Shown one piece after another: positions 28,434 to 37,551 of a DNA stretch of 64,000 nt. Both the position numbers and the translations under genes were made by a program. The notes beneath the pieces were generated by a model, which saw nothing but the letters and a program-made list of their open reading frames with translations, was not told the DNA's origin and did no database searches. Location of the stretch: positions 64,501 through 128,500 of the forward strand of contig NZ_JAAVJL010000002.1 in assembly GCF_012863495.1 (NCBI RefSeq). Direction: 5' to 3'. The stretch's first letter is position 1. Every line of letters begins with the position of its first letter. This DNA comes from Pseudanabaena yagii GIHE-NHR1. Lineage in GTDB: Bacteria; Cyanobacteriota; Cyanobacteriia; Pseudanabaenales; Pseudanabaenaceae.

Positions 28434-31019
28434 TTATTTTGCACCTTTTGCAATTAATAACTGTGCTATCTCGTTATTAGCTGATAATGACAAAGCAGTT
28501 TTACCATTATTATTTATAATATTAACATCTGCATTATTATCAATCAATAATCTAACTATTTGCATATCTCCAATACTAGATGCATAATGCAAATAGGTAT
28601 GACTATCACTACCCGTTATATTAACATTTGCACCTTTACTAATTAGGAGCTTTGCAAAATTAAAATCCTTGTTATAAATTGAATGTGAAAAATAAATTTG
28701 TATGTCTTGATGGCTAGTATTATTAATATTTGCACCTTTGCCAACAAGATAATATATTATAGACATCTGCCAAGAATCTTGGATATGTCTTTTATATTCT
28801 TCTTTATATCTTTTGCTGTATTTAATATATGATTCAAGTAGAGAAATATATTGAAAGCAATAGTCTAATGGAGTATTTCCATTATTATCTTTGGAATTGA
28901 CATCTGCCCCATTATTAATTAGCAATATAGTCTTATTTGTTTTGCCAAACATAGGATTGGTTTGAATAAACATTTGTTCATTGGTCTCTTTTGTTTGGAT
29001 ACATTTATAGCTTTTCCTGCTGAGCAAACATTGAAATTGTGACTTGCCAATTAAGTCTATAATTGAATAATGTAATGGAGTCGCTCCATTGATATCTTTT
29101 ATATTAATTTTTGAGCCCGATTGAATTAGAAAAATAACAAGATTGGAGCTTTTGGGGATTATAGGAGTATCTTCATTATTTATCATATAGCGCTTATCTC
29201 CTTTTACTAAAGTATATTCTTCACGACCATTTTTTCTTGTTACAAGATATTCTTCTTCATGACCATTTTGTTCTTGTATAATATGTTCTTCATAATTATC
29301 TTCTTTTGTTACAGCATAATGAAGTGGTGTCAGTCCAAGATTATCTTGATTATTAATATCTGCACCATTTTTTATAAGTTTTTTTATGATGTTTATATTC
29401 CCATCATGATATAAATAGTTTAACACTGCAATAGATAGTGCTGTTTTGTTGCTTTTATCTTTGCTATTAATATCGACTTTTTTTGACATCAGCCAATCAA
29501 TTACTTCTTCTGATTTTGTCGATAATAGAAGAGCCTGATAATCTAACCTATTCCCATGTTGACTGAGAAAATTAAGTGTTTCTATATTTAGATTTGCTGT
29601 TACACAACGATCACCCTCAGTGTCTTGATTTGGGAACTTATTAGACAATCTTTTGTTTTGTGTAACGTAGTCTATAAGCTCCTTGATATCTTCAGGGTTT
29701 TTATCTTTTTTATTGGTTTTACAAATTTCGGGATATATATCGTAAAAGCTTAGAATTAACCATTTGTTAGTAATTGTACAGACTGTCAAAATACTGCTTA
29801 TACTAGCGATCGCTAACCAAGCCTGCCAAGAAAGATTCCTTTGAGGAAGCCAGACAATTTGTTTCTTTTGTAATGCCACCAGAGACTCTCTCGCAGAAGC
29901 AAACCTAGTTTCTATCTCTGGCTCAACCATTTTCTGCAACCAATCAGCAAACTGTTCCGAAACTTGAATCTTAGAACGGAAGTTATAGCGCAAACGCTCT
30001 TGGGGCAACTCCGAAGGAGAACGATGGGTGAGAATAAATAGAATCGTTGCCCCCAAAGCATATAAATCTGTTGCTGGTACTGCCTGACCGCGAAACTGTT
30101 CAGGAGCCATATATCCAAACGTACCGATTACAGTACTTCCTCTCGCCATCGTACTGCGATAAGTATCCTGCACCGCTCCAAAATCAACTAATGACACCTT
30201 GCCGTCATTGCTGTAAATCAAGTTATGCGGCTTAATATCGCGATGCACTACAGGAGGTTTCAGACCATGCAAATAAATCAAAATATTTAAAACTTGCTCA
30301 ATGATTTTCCTTACCCCCTTCTCATTAGTGCGCCATCCTGCCTCAACGAGTTTTGCTAGATTTTGCCCCTGCGCCAACTCCTGCACGATATAAAAAGCTC
30401 GGTCTTCATCTGTATCAATCGTAAAATAATCAAAATACTTGGGAATTGCAGGATGATCGAGTTGAGATAGTACCTTTGCTTCCCTTTCAAAAAGCTCGAT
30501 CTGCTTCCAATCATCCATATGCCGTAGTGATAGAGCTTTAATCGCCACCTTTGTATGTTGTTGTAAATCCTCAGCAGCATAGGTAATGCCATTACCACCC
30601 TGACCTAAGACCTCTAAGATTCGATAGCGATCGCGAATTACATCACCAGTTTGATGTAAACCATCTTTTGGCTCTTCATCCTCATCTTCTAGAGCCAAAG
30701 ATAGATCTAGCTTGGGTAATGGCTGAGGATACTCCAAATCAAACTCCGCTTCCCACAAAAAAAACTTTTGATTCTCCTGTGTCGCCCTTATCTGCACTTT
30801 GGTAATACTACGGGCTTCCAGAGCAGTTAATTCTTGACACACTAGTTCTACTACAGTTTCGCGATCGCCAACAGTTTTGACTGCGATCTCTAGTACCAAA
30901 CATTCCTCATTACGCTTAGCTTGGGTTGTCAAGCAGCGATCGCTCAACTTGTCATTGAGGTATGTTGCGATCGCATCAGGCTCGCCCTGCTGGGCTAAAT
31001 AAAAGCTGTCATCATCCAT
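28434..31019 (-). CDS. Ser/Thr protein kinase with ankyrin repeats
   Basis: 861 aa. Residues 1-120 are a small alpha/beta domain seen at the N-terminus of various cyanobacterial proteins. The kinase (about 130-395) has GQGGNGITY, VAIKAL, HRDIKPHNL, LVDFGAVQDT and GYMAPEQFRG. A membrane helix at about 405-425 follows, then a Cys-containing stretch, then ankyrin repeats to the end, the clearest being IIKKLIKNGADINNQDNLGL, GATPLHYSI, NNGNTPLDYC and THTYLHYASSIGDMQIVRLL. The ankyrin part is predicted to lie across the membrane from the kinase, unless the helix is not spanning. It heads a two-gene kinase unit. Confidence 0.87.
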   Translation of the reverse strand: MDDDSFYLAQQGEPDAIATYLNDKLSDRCLTTQAKRNEECLVLEIAVKTVGDRETVVELVCQELTALEARSITKVQIRATQENQKFFLWEAEFDLEYPQPLPKLDLSLALEDEDEEPKDGLHQTGDVIRDRYRILEVLGQGGNGITYAAEDLQQHTKVAIKALSLRHMDDWKQIELFEREAKVLSQLDHPAIPKYFDYFTIDTDEDRAFYIVQELAQGQNLAKLVEAGWRTNEKGVRKIIEQVLNILIYLHGLKPPVVHRDIKPHNLIYSNDGKVSLVDFGAVQDTYRSTMARGSTVIGTFGYMAPEQFRGQAVPATDLYALGATILFILTHRSPSELPQERLRYNFRSKIQVSEQFADWLQKMVEPEIETRFASARESLVALQKKQIVWLPQRNLSWQAWLAIASISSILTVCTITNKWLILSFYDIYPEICKTNKKDKNPEDIKELIDYVTQNKRLSNKFPNQDTEGDRCVTANLNIETLNFLSQHGNRLDYQALLLSTKSEEVIDWLMSKKVDINSKDKSNKTALSIAVLNYLYHDGNINIIKKLIKNGADINNQDNLGLTPLHYAVTKEDNYEEHIIQEQNGHEEEYLVTRKNGREEYTLVKGDKRYMINNEDTPIIPKSSNLVIFLIQSGSKINIKDINGATPLHYSIIDLIGKSQFQCLLSRKSYKCIQTKETNEQMFIQTNPMFGKTNKTILLINNGADVNSKDNNGNTPLDYCFQYISLLESYIKYSKRYKEEYKRHIQDSWQMSIIYYLVGKGANINNTSHQDIQIYFSHSIYNKDFNFAKLLISKGANVNITGSDSHTYLHYASSIGDMQIVRLLIDNNADVNIINNNGKTALSLSANNEIAQLLIAKGAK

Positions 31020-31159
31020 AGCTTCAAGTATGATCCTGTTTTTAGTATGTATCTCTATCCATTAATTAGGTATGCATTAAAGCTCTCAGTTCCCTAATTT
31101 TTTTAGCCATGATGACGTTCCACTCTTAAAGAGGCGCATCATCACTTATCTGGACTACC

Positions 31160-32020
31160 CTAAAGCTTTGATATCGCGACAATCCATTGAATGCCATTAA
31201 TTAAATAAAATCCTCCCATTAGGATTAAGCCAGCGCTGCCAATGCGCGTAATTATTTCAGAATATTGCATTAGCGATCGCGCCTGCTTTGCTAAACCCGT
31301 AAATAAGCTTGCCAAGAAAATAATAATGGTGTAGCCCAATGCATAACTGACCATCGCTAAAACACTATAAAGCTGAGAACCCGACGTAGCGGCAGCAGCT
31401 AATATAGAAAATAAAATTGGACTCGTACAAGGAGAACTTAACAAAGCAAAAGTTAGTCCAATTCCATAACAACCTAAAGCAGGAAATCTAAAACTCTTTT
31501 GTGGTAGAGGCAAACGAAAAACTCCCCATAAACTCAAGCCCATTAAAAGGATTAAAGTTCCAACTATTGTATGAATATATCCTTGATATTTGAGCGTGAT
31601 TAAACTGGCAATGGAAGAGAAAAGTCCAAGGATACTAAGAACAGTTACCACTCCTAATACAAAAGTACCTGCCTTAATCAAAGCTTCTCTTTTGGATGTG
31701 ATTTCGCGAGTTCCAATATAGCTAAGATTGACTGGTAGTAACGCTAATACGCAGGGAGAAATACTAGCAACCAGTCCACCTATAAATGCAAGTGGGAGTA
31801 ATAAAAATGGATTAGTGATTGATTGTTGGCTGAACCAATTGTGATATTTATCATCTGTCTCAAAGACAAAGTTTTGAAATGGTTGAAACAGTGATGTCCA
31901 GTTAACTCGACTCAAGCTAAAGGCTGCAATTATAGTAGCAATACATAGTAGAAATGGAATAAGAAATCTACCAAAATAAGTCTTTGATGAAACCTGTATG
32001 AACTTCTTAATGCGTGACAT
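31160..32020 (-). CDS. CcdA/DsbD-like thiol:disulfide membrane protein
   Basis: 286 aa with about seven hydrophobic segments. The redox cysteines sit in SISPCVLALLPVNLSYIG and SSPCTSPILFSI, as in CcdA and the central domain of DsbD. Such proteins carry electrons from cytoplasmic thioredoxin across the membrane to reduce extracytoplasmic thiols. An N-terminal helix and periplasmic stretch precede the core. It follows the thioredoxin-like lipoprotein gene by 14 nt, so the pair likely work together. Confidence 0.8.
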   Translation of the reverse strand: MSRIKKFIQVSSKTYFGRFLIPFLLCIATIIAAFSLSRVNWTSLFQPFQNFVFETDDKYHNWFSQQSITNPFLLLPLAFIGGLVASISPCVLALLPVNLSYIGTREITSKREALIKAGTFVLGVVTVLSILGLFSSIASLITLKYQGYIHTIVGTLILLMGLSLWGVFRLPLPQKSFRFPALGCYGIGLTFALLSSPCTSPILFSILAAAATSGSQLYSVLAMVSYALGYTIIIFLASLFTGLAKQARSLMQYSEIITRIGSAGLILMGGFYLINGIQWIVAISKL

Positions 32021-32034
32021 AGTTCTGATTCTCT

Positions 32035-32766
32035 CTAGTTGCGAGAACTTTGGTAGCCTGATATCTCAGCTAGAGATCTGAGATCGTAACTACCTGTATA
32101 AGCCTTGCCTTTAATTTGCCAAGTAGGATAACTATGAACTCCAAAGCTATTACAGAGGTCTGGTCGGGGATTACTTCCTCTAGGATCACACTCAACATAT
32201 TGAATTTCACTAATCGCATCTCCAAAAGCCTGTTTTTGTCTATCACAGTATGGACACCAATAAGTACCGTATAAAACCGCTCCAATCTTTTTGAGATGTC
32301 GTGCAAGTAACATTTCTTCGCTTTCAGGAGTTATCTTTATAGCAGACTGATTTGGTAAGGGGTTGGGAGCTGTAGGCTTCGGTTCTGGTGCTGGCTGGCA
32401 TGATTGCATTGCCTTATCTATCACAGGAGGAATCTTGCCCCCTGTTTTAAAAGCTTCTCCAGCCTTATCAAATTCATCTGGGGTTAGTGCTACTTTAATT
32501 TTGCCAATAAAGCAATTACAGTATTCCTGTGTACCACCAGATGCTTGACAACCATTAATATATGCTTTGACAAGTTCAGGAGTGAAGGTTCGTTTAGGTT
32601 GATTTTGGCTAGTATTTGCTACAGGGGAAGCAGTTGGTGCGGGAGGTGGGATATTTGCTGTTGTCTTTGCTTGAGATACTGACTGACTGCATCCCGACAC
32701 ATTAGCTAATGTAAAGCATGTGAGGAAACAAGCGATCGCTAAATTATGCTTCTCTATAAATCTCAT
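32035..32766 (-). CDS. Thioredoxin-like lipoprotein with CPYC motif
   Basis: 243 aa from the ATG at 32766; an upstream TTG would add 11 residues. A lipobox (ANVSGC, Cys26) marks it as a lipoprotein. After a Pro-rich linker there is a small Cys-rich helical region (EYCNCFIGKIK), then a C-terminal glutaredoxin/thioredoxin fold with YGTYWCPYCDRQKQAF and HSYPTWQI (cis-Pro). This resembles the thioredoxin domain joined to VKOR-like proteins in cyanobacteria. It is probably the periplasmic partner of the CcdA-like protein. Confidence 0.8.
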   Translation of the reverse strand: MRFIEKHNLAIACFLTCFTLANVSGCSQSVSQAKTTANIPPPAPTASPVANTSQNQPKRTFTPELVKAYINGCQASGGTQEYCNCFIGKIKVALTPDEFDKAGEAFKTGGKIPPVIDKAMQSCQPAPEPKPTAPNPLPNQSAIKITPESEEMLLARHLKKIGAVLYGTYWCPYCDRQKQAFGDAISEIQYVECDPRGSNPRPDLCNSFGVHSYPTWQIKGKAYTGSYDLRSLAEISGYQSSRN

Positions 32767-32930
32767 AAATCTTTTGGATAAATATGAATCAACTATCAAG
32801 ACATATATCTGGAAATTAGGCAGATATGCAAGGATTGTTTTTATTTTTAACTTAGCTCTAGCTTAGAATAATTTCACGGTTATAGTGAATCAAGATTGAA
32901 TCTACAGCAATTACCGATCAAAAGAATCCC

Positions 32931-32979
32931 AAGAAGAATTTTGAAAGCGTTGCTTTGCAACGCTTTCAAAATTCTTCTT
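32931..32979. repeat. Perfect 23-bp inverted repeat, 3-nt loop
   Basis: Positions 32931-32953 are the exact reverse complement of 32957-32979, loop TTT. The stem is long and perfect. It stands well away from both flanking genes. It is a strong hairpin or cruciform candidate; a palindromic dispersed repeat is the simplest reading. Confidence 0.85.
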
Positions 32980-33061
32980 GTTTGGGTTTGAGCGCAAAGC
33001 ACTTGTCAATAAGCAAGTTTCAATACCAAGAAACTTCTCTTTACATCAACAGACTGTAATC

Positions 33062-33086
33062 AGAAAACCTTACAAAGTAAGGTTTT
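33062..33086. terminator. Perfect 11-bp inverted repeat, terminator-like
   Basis: GAAAACCTTAC at 33062-33072 pairs with 33076-33086, loop AAA. It lies 84 nt downstream of the stop of the YiaA/B-like gene (minus strand) and could end that transcript. The A/T-rich lower stem gives U residues at the RNA 3' side. Confidence 0.5.
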
Positions 33087-33169
33087 CACTTATTTCCAAT
33101 TAAGCCTAGAGATAGCTGTCATGTAATTACCTAGAGGCTACTTACTTTGAGAAATCGATTGAATCACAA

Positions 33170-33493
33170 TCACTTTGAGATTTTGGGGTTTTCAAGTAAA
33201 TCGATGAGAGGATGATTTTCAGTAATAACTTTATCGGTGATGATTGCATCAATGAGTGCTTGGCGTTTCCTCGCTTCATGATTATCGCGAATGGTCTTAG
33301 TCAGAGAAACACTTGCGCTAATGGAAAATACATAGCTAATCCCCAGTTGACTTCTGACTACATTATCCATAGGCAGTAAATAGAGGCTAGCTGCAAAAGA
33401 TCCAGTAGAGATGACAAAAGCCGCATAAACCTGAAAAATCCAAGCAGTTGTATCTTTTTGGTTCAACATAGGATCGATTGAATTCAAACGCAT
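33170..33493 (-). CDS. YiaA/YiaB-like two-helix inner membrane protein
   Basis: 107 aa starting at the ATG at 33493, chosen because TTGGAGGC stands six bases before it; an upstream ATG would add 12 residues without such a site. Residues 20-70 (WIFQVYAAFVISTGSFAASL and LGISYVFSISASVSLTKTIR) match the YiaA/B two-helix module. The C-terminal 35 residues are polar and cytoplasmic. Function unknown. Confidence 0.7.
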   Translation of the reverse strand: MRLNSIDPMLNQKDTTAWIFQVYAAFVISTGSFAASLYLLPMDNVVRSQLGISYVFSISASVSLTKTIRDNHEARKRQALIDAIITDKVITENHPLIDLLENPKISK

Positions 33494-33841
33494 AGTAGCC
33501 TCCAATTTATTATGTAGATTTACTGACAAAGAGTTCGCTCAATAGGTGTGTATTTTGAAATCAAACACACCAAGTTTAGTCTATGTATTTCTAGTCAGCA
33601 AAAAACTATGCGATAAAGTTTAAGTTTTGTTAATTACTGCGTAAGTTAGCTGCTGAAGCCTGATGAGTAGATAAATGGTTGAATTTGTACTGCATAGTTC
33701 AGCGATCGCTAGCGCTATTTGTATGTAGTCAAGCAACAATTTTTAATTTGCTTTTTATCTTTACATAGGTGACTTAATGACAAATCTAAATAAAATGTGC
33801 ATGATGGGTCTGTAGATATTTTTGATGGAGCGATCGCCATT
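33494..33841. other. Divergent intergenic region, 348 bp
   Basis: A short imperfect hairpin at 33545-33571 (GGTGTGT/ACACACC) and one HIP1 site near 33702 are visible. It must hold promoters for the divergent YiaA/B-like and CHAT genes; no boxes were identified with confidence. Confidence 0.4.
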
Positions 33842-35656
33842 ATGGGGAAGCTAGTAACCCTTAAATTTAATGACGGTAATTTCGAGCAGGGCTTTGCAGT
33901 AACAATTCAGATTGGTGAAGAAGGAGCACTTCCATCATCAGAAATTGCTGCAAATTTGCCTCCATCAAAAGAGTTGCCTTTGCTATATGACGCATGGCAA
34001 TCTTTCTATCTAAAAATAGGCGCAACCACGCGACTCTCAGCAGATGCCAATGCTGTTACTAACGTTTCCTTTCTTGAAGATTGCTATGATGCTGCCGAAA
34101 AACTTGCAGAACATCTCAATCAATGGTTGCGATCGCAGTCTTTTCTCCCTGCGAGGGAATTAGTCTCCGATAATATCTACAGAAGCGATGAAGTGCGGGT
34201 ACTACTGCAATCGGGAAATCCCTATTTACAGAAGATGCCTTGGCACTTGTGGGATTTATTTGATCGCCGCTTTACCAAATCAGAAATTGCGATCGCTGCT
34301 CCTGCCTACTCCAGTATCGCTCCTACTAAAAAGCATTCTGATAAGATTCGGATTCTCGTAATTCTTGGCAATAGTGAAGGTATTGATATTGATGCTGATC
34401 GCGCCATGCTAGAACAATTACCCAATGCCGAGGTAACTCTGTTAGTAGAACCGAAGCGCCAACAACTTAATGATGAGCTATGGCAACAGCAATGGGACAT
34501 TCTCTTTTTTGCAGGGCATAGCTCCACTCAACAAGATATCGGTCGGATCTATATCAACGAAACGGAAAGTCTAAGGATGGAACAGTTGCGCTATGCGCTG
34601 AGAACGGCTGTATCTAATGGGCTGAGATTAGCGATTTTTAACTCCTGTGATGGTTTGGGCTTGGCGCGATCGCTATTTGATTTGCATATTCCCCAAGTAA
34701 TCGTGATGCGTGAACCGATCCCCGATGAAGTAGCGCAGAAGTTTCTCCGCTACTTTCTCGAAGATTTCTCAAGTGGAACCTCTTGCTATTTATCAGTACG
34801 TCGCGCAAGAGAGCGCTTGCAAGGTATTGAAGACCGCTTCCCCTGTGCGACTTGGCTACCGATTATCTGTCAAAACCCCGCCGAAACACCTCTAACATGG
34901 TCAATTCCTAAGGATGAGAAAGTGACAATACCTCTACCAGCACCACCAAAACAATCAGTACCAATAGTATCGCCAATGATAGAAGCGTCATCTCCCCCTC
35001 CATCTAATCGAAGAAATCAAAGGACAAAGTTATTCCAATTGCCACAAACCTATATGCTTTTGGCAGGAACAGCTTTGGGTTTGGCTTGTTTTGTGGCGGT
35101 ACTGCGTCCGCGTCCAATTGTGATCGCGAGTGGTGGGGCGATCGCCGCGATCGTCATTGGTGCGTGGTCATGGCAAGTTAAGAAGGAATTTGCGTGGTTG
35201 AACGAGAATAATTTGCTCGATCGCTATGTATTTGCCTCAAAACTGGACGGCTTAGAACGCAAGTCTCTGGCTACTGGGATGCAGTGGCGGAGGGCGAAGG
35301 CATGGGCGAGGGAGATTCATGCTTATGCTGAAAAAATAGTTGAGAAGGAACCAGATATGACGGTGGATATCTTAGAGACTTTGATCACTGTTTTGGATTT
35401 AGCGGGACAGGTCTCTGATGCGATCGCTACTATTGGTCAGGTGAAGTCTGAGAATTATCGTGTGGTTGCCCAGCGACGTTTACAAGCAAGTTACGATCGC
35501 CTGCAAGCTACTCACGAACTTTTGCAAAACCTACAAGATCAAGTTCTATTACTTTCGCTAGACCGCAGTAGTTCTAATCTCAAAATGGAGCTTCCTGCTC
35601 AGTTAAGATTAGCGATCGATACAAACAAAATTACTTTACAAGCAAATGAAAATTAA
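33842..35656 (+). CDS. CHAT-domain protein with two membrane helices
   Basis: 604 aa from the ATG at 33842, which gives the familiar MGKLVTLKF...GFAVTIQIG start of cyanobacterial CHAT proteins; a GTG at 33797 would add 15 residues. The CHAT domain (about 110-360) keeps its dyad: His226 in FFAGHS and Cys269 in FNSCDGL. A Pro-rich linker (360-395), two membrane helices (about 402-440) and a helical C-terminal region of 165 residues follow. It is a second membrane-tethered caspase-like protein besides that at 19120. It heads a plus-strand run of membrane and secreted protein genes, the next only 17 nt away. Confidence 0.85.
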   Translation: MGKLVTLKFNDGNFEQGFAVTIQIGEEGALPSSEIAANLPPSKELPLLYDAWQSFYLKIGATTRLSADANAVTNVSFLEDCYDAAEKLAEHLNQWLRSQSFLPARELVSDNIYRSDEVRVLLQSGNPYLQKMPWHLWDLFDRRFTKSEIAIAAPAYSSIAPTKKHSDKIRILVILGNSEGIDIDADRAMLEQLPNAEVTLLVEPKRQQLNDELWQQQWDILFFAGHSSTQQDIGRIYINETESLRMEQLRYALRTAVSNGLRLAIFNSCDGLGLARSLFDLHIPQVIVMREPIPDEVAQKFLRYFLEDFSSGTSCYLSVRRARERLQGIEDRFPCATWLPIICQNPAETPLTWSIPKDEKVTIPLPAPPKQSVPIVSPMIEASSPPPSNRRNQRTKLFQLPQTYMLLAGTALGLACFVAVLRPRPIVIASGGAIAAIVIGAWSWQVKKEFAWLNENNLLDRYVFASKLDGLERKSLATGMQWRRAKAWAREIHAYAEKIVEKEPDMTVDILETLITVLDLAGQVSDAIATIGQVKSENYRVVAQRRLQASYDRLQATHELLQNLQDQVLLLSLDRSSSNLKMELPAQLRLAIDTNKITLQANEN

Positions 35657-35673
35657 AAGTAAGTAAGAAAATC

Positions 35674-36519
35674 ATGAATAGTCAACCTGCAAACAAGCTT
35701 ATCTTTCTAAATACGTCAATAGTTCGTATTTTAGCCATAATACTTAGCTTGCCTCTTATGTTTTTTGTGCTATGCATTCTGCTATATGCTACATTTGGAA
35801 ACTTAATTTTCTCTCTTGGTCAATTGCATAAAGCAAGCTTAAATTGTATTCGATATAAAAGTGAAATATTATGCTCACTTACTGGTACAAATTGGTATGG
35901 CAATATTGAGCAAGCCCTATCTCCCAGACACGAGCAATTAATTGGAATAAGGACAGAGATTTCTAATCAAGATTATCTAACGAATGCTTTGATAATTTTG
36001 GTAACAAATAAAAAAGAAATCTTTTTGTTAACACCCAAAACTATGATTAAAGATCAAACAGATCTATTAAATAGTTTCTTAGATAACCCTGCACAGAATT
36101 CAGTAAAGATAGAGACAAGGAAATCAGATGAACTGAATATTTTATCAGCGTCATTTTTTGGCTTGGTTTATTTCAACTTAGTTTTTGGATCGGTTACCAT
36201 ATCATTTCTAGTGTCAATTTTCAAAAATATAGTCGATTTTAAAAAATATATTTTTGATAAGGAAAGCAATAAGATTTTAATTAAGAAAATTTTTAGAAAG
36301 GATTTATTAATTGAGTTTGACTTTGAAAAAATTAACCAAGTACATTTGATTCGTTTAATCAAAAATGATGAATTCAAAGGTGAAAAAATATTTCTTATTG
36401 ATAGCTATGGTTCTATTTTACTATCAATAAATCTATATGGAATATCTGGTTCTGAAGTTGCTGATTTAATATGTTCTTTCTTACAACTTAAACCTTATCA
36501 AATGATAGTTCCACCTTAA
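35674..36519 (+). CDS. Membrane protein, paralogue of next gene
   Basis: 281 aa. One membrane helix near residues 14-40, an extracytoplasmic region of about 120 residues with LNCIRYKSEILCSLTGTNWY then GNIEQ, a second helix at 158-180, and a cytoplasmic beta-rich tail (FDKESNKILIKKIFRKDLLI). The following gene has the same layout and matching motifs, so this is a tandem duplication. No known family recognised. The sequence is AT-rich without HIP1 sites. Confidence 0.7.
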   Translation: MNSQPANKLIFLNTSIVRILAIILSLPLMFFVLCILLYATFGNLIFSLGQLHKASLNCIRYKSEILCSLTGTNWYGNIEQALSPRHEQLIGIRTEISNQDYLTNALIILVTNKKEIFLLTPKTMIKDQTDLLNSFLDNPAQNSVKIETRKSDELNILSASFFGLVYFNLVFGSVTISFLVSIFKNIVDFKKYIFDKESNKILIKKIFRKDLLIEFDFEKINQVHLIRLIKNDEFKGEKIFLIDSYGSILLSINLYGISGSEVADLICSFLQLKPYQMIVPP

Positions 36520-36592
36520 TATTTCTCAAGCAGTTTATAGGATGTTATATTTTTCAAGAAAAATCAATTTAAAAACTAATGAGAATAATATT

Positions 36593-37495
36593 ATGTCTAC
36601 AAACGTACCTTCTTCTTCTAAATTTATTAAAAATGAAGAAAGCAAACTTACTATTAAAGTTTATTTTCCTCGTCTATTTGTCATAGCTATAATTATTTTA
36701 TTGACTATTTTTGATATATTTTACGGAGCAAATTTGCCAATCTCTTTAACTTTTTTCATTGCAGAAGAGATCTCGATATTACCACAAGCTTTAAATTCTT
36801 CAAAATTAAACTGTAATAGAATAGAAAATGAAATTATATGTTCTTTGTCTGGGAATACTCTATTTGGTAATATAGAAAAAGTGTTCAATTCAAAAAATCA
36901 TAGCAAATTGATTAAAGTGTCGAGAAAAGATAACATCTTTCGTGTGACACCATATAGAAATGATTTATTAATACTTATAACTGAAACAGAAAAAATTCCT
37001 ATTTATACTTCAGAAAGTTTAATAGAAGACCAATTTTCTAGATTAAACAAATTTCTAGAAGATAAAGCAGAATCTAAAGTGTTTATTCAAACACAAAGAT
37101 CTTCTCAATCGCAAAGAAAATCAGATTTTTTAATAGAGGAATTAAGTTATACTCGTCTTATTTTTCTCTCAATAAGTTTTTATTTGTCAATATTTGTCGT
37201 TTTAGTAGCTTCTAAAAAATATACTTTTGACAAAGAGATTAATAGAATTACGATTAAAGGAATTTTAGAAGAAGACTTATCCATTGAGATTGAATTTATT
37301 AAAATTAAAAGAGTCCACTTGGTGCTTTGGAGAATAGGTAATTTAATTCAGCTTGAGGAAATACGTCTCATTGACAATGACGATTCTATTTTGCTGACTA
37401 TATACCTTAACGAGGTAACTGGCTCTGAAATTGCTGATTCAATTTGCTCATTTTTACAGTTAGAACCTTATCAAACGATAGAAATCCCACCTTAA
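36593..37495 (+). CDS. Membrane protein, tandem paralogue
   Basis: About 300 aa from the ATG at 36593, favoured because it lines up with the start of the preceding paralogue; an ATG at 36542 would add 17 residues. Shared features are LNCNRIENEIICSLSGNTLF then GNIEKVF outside the membrane, a second helix, and the tail FDKEINRITIKGILEEDLSI ending in ADSICSFLQLEPYQT. Two Cys in the external region are conserved in both copies and may form a disulfide. Confidence 0.7.
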   Translation: MSTNVPSSSKFIKNEESKLTIKVYFPRLFVIAIIILLTIFDIFYGANLPISLTFFIAEEISILPQALNSSKLNCNRIENEIICSLSGNTLFGNIEKVFNSKNHSKLIKVSRKDNIFRVTPYRNDLLILITETEKIPIYTSESLIEDQFSRLNKFLEDKAESKVFIQTQRSSQSQRKSDFLIEELSYTRLIFLSISFYLSIFVVLVASKKYTFDKEINRITIKGILEEDLSIEIEFIKIKRVHLVLWRIGNLIQLEEIRLIDNDDSILLTIYLNEVTGSEIADSICSFLQLEPYQTIEIPP

Positions 37496-37551
37496 ATATT
37501 TTTTAAAAAATCTTACGGAATTTTTTGTAAAAAAGATTTGTTTATAGACTG

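Larger units (their letters stand above)
32767..33169. other. 403-bp intergenic region with two perfect palindromes
   Basis: No credible gene seen. It holds two perfect inverted repeats (listed separately) and AT-rich flanks that could carry the promoter for the lipoprotein gene. Confidence 0.6.
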
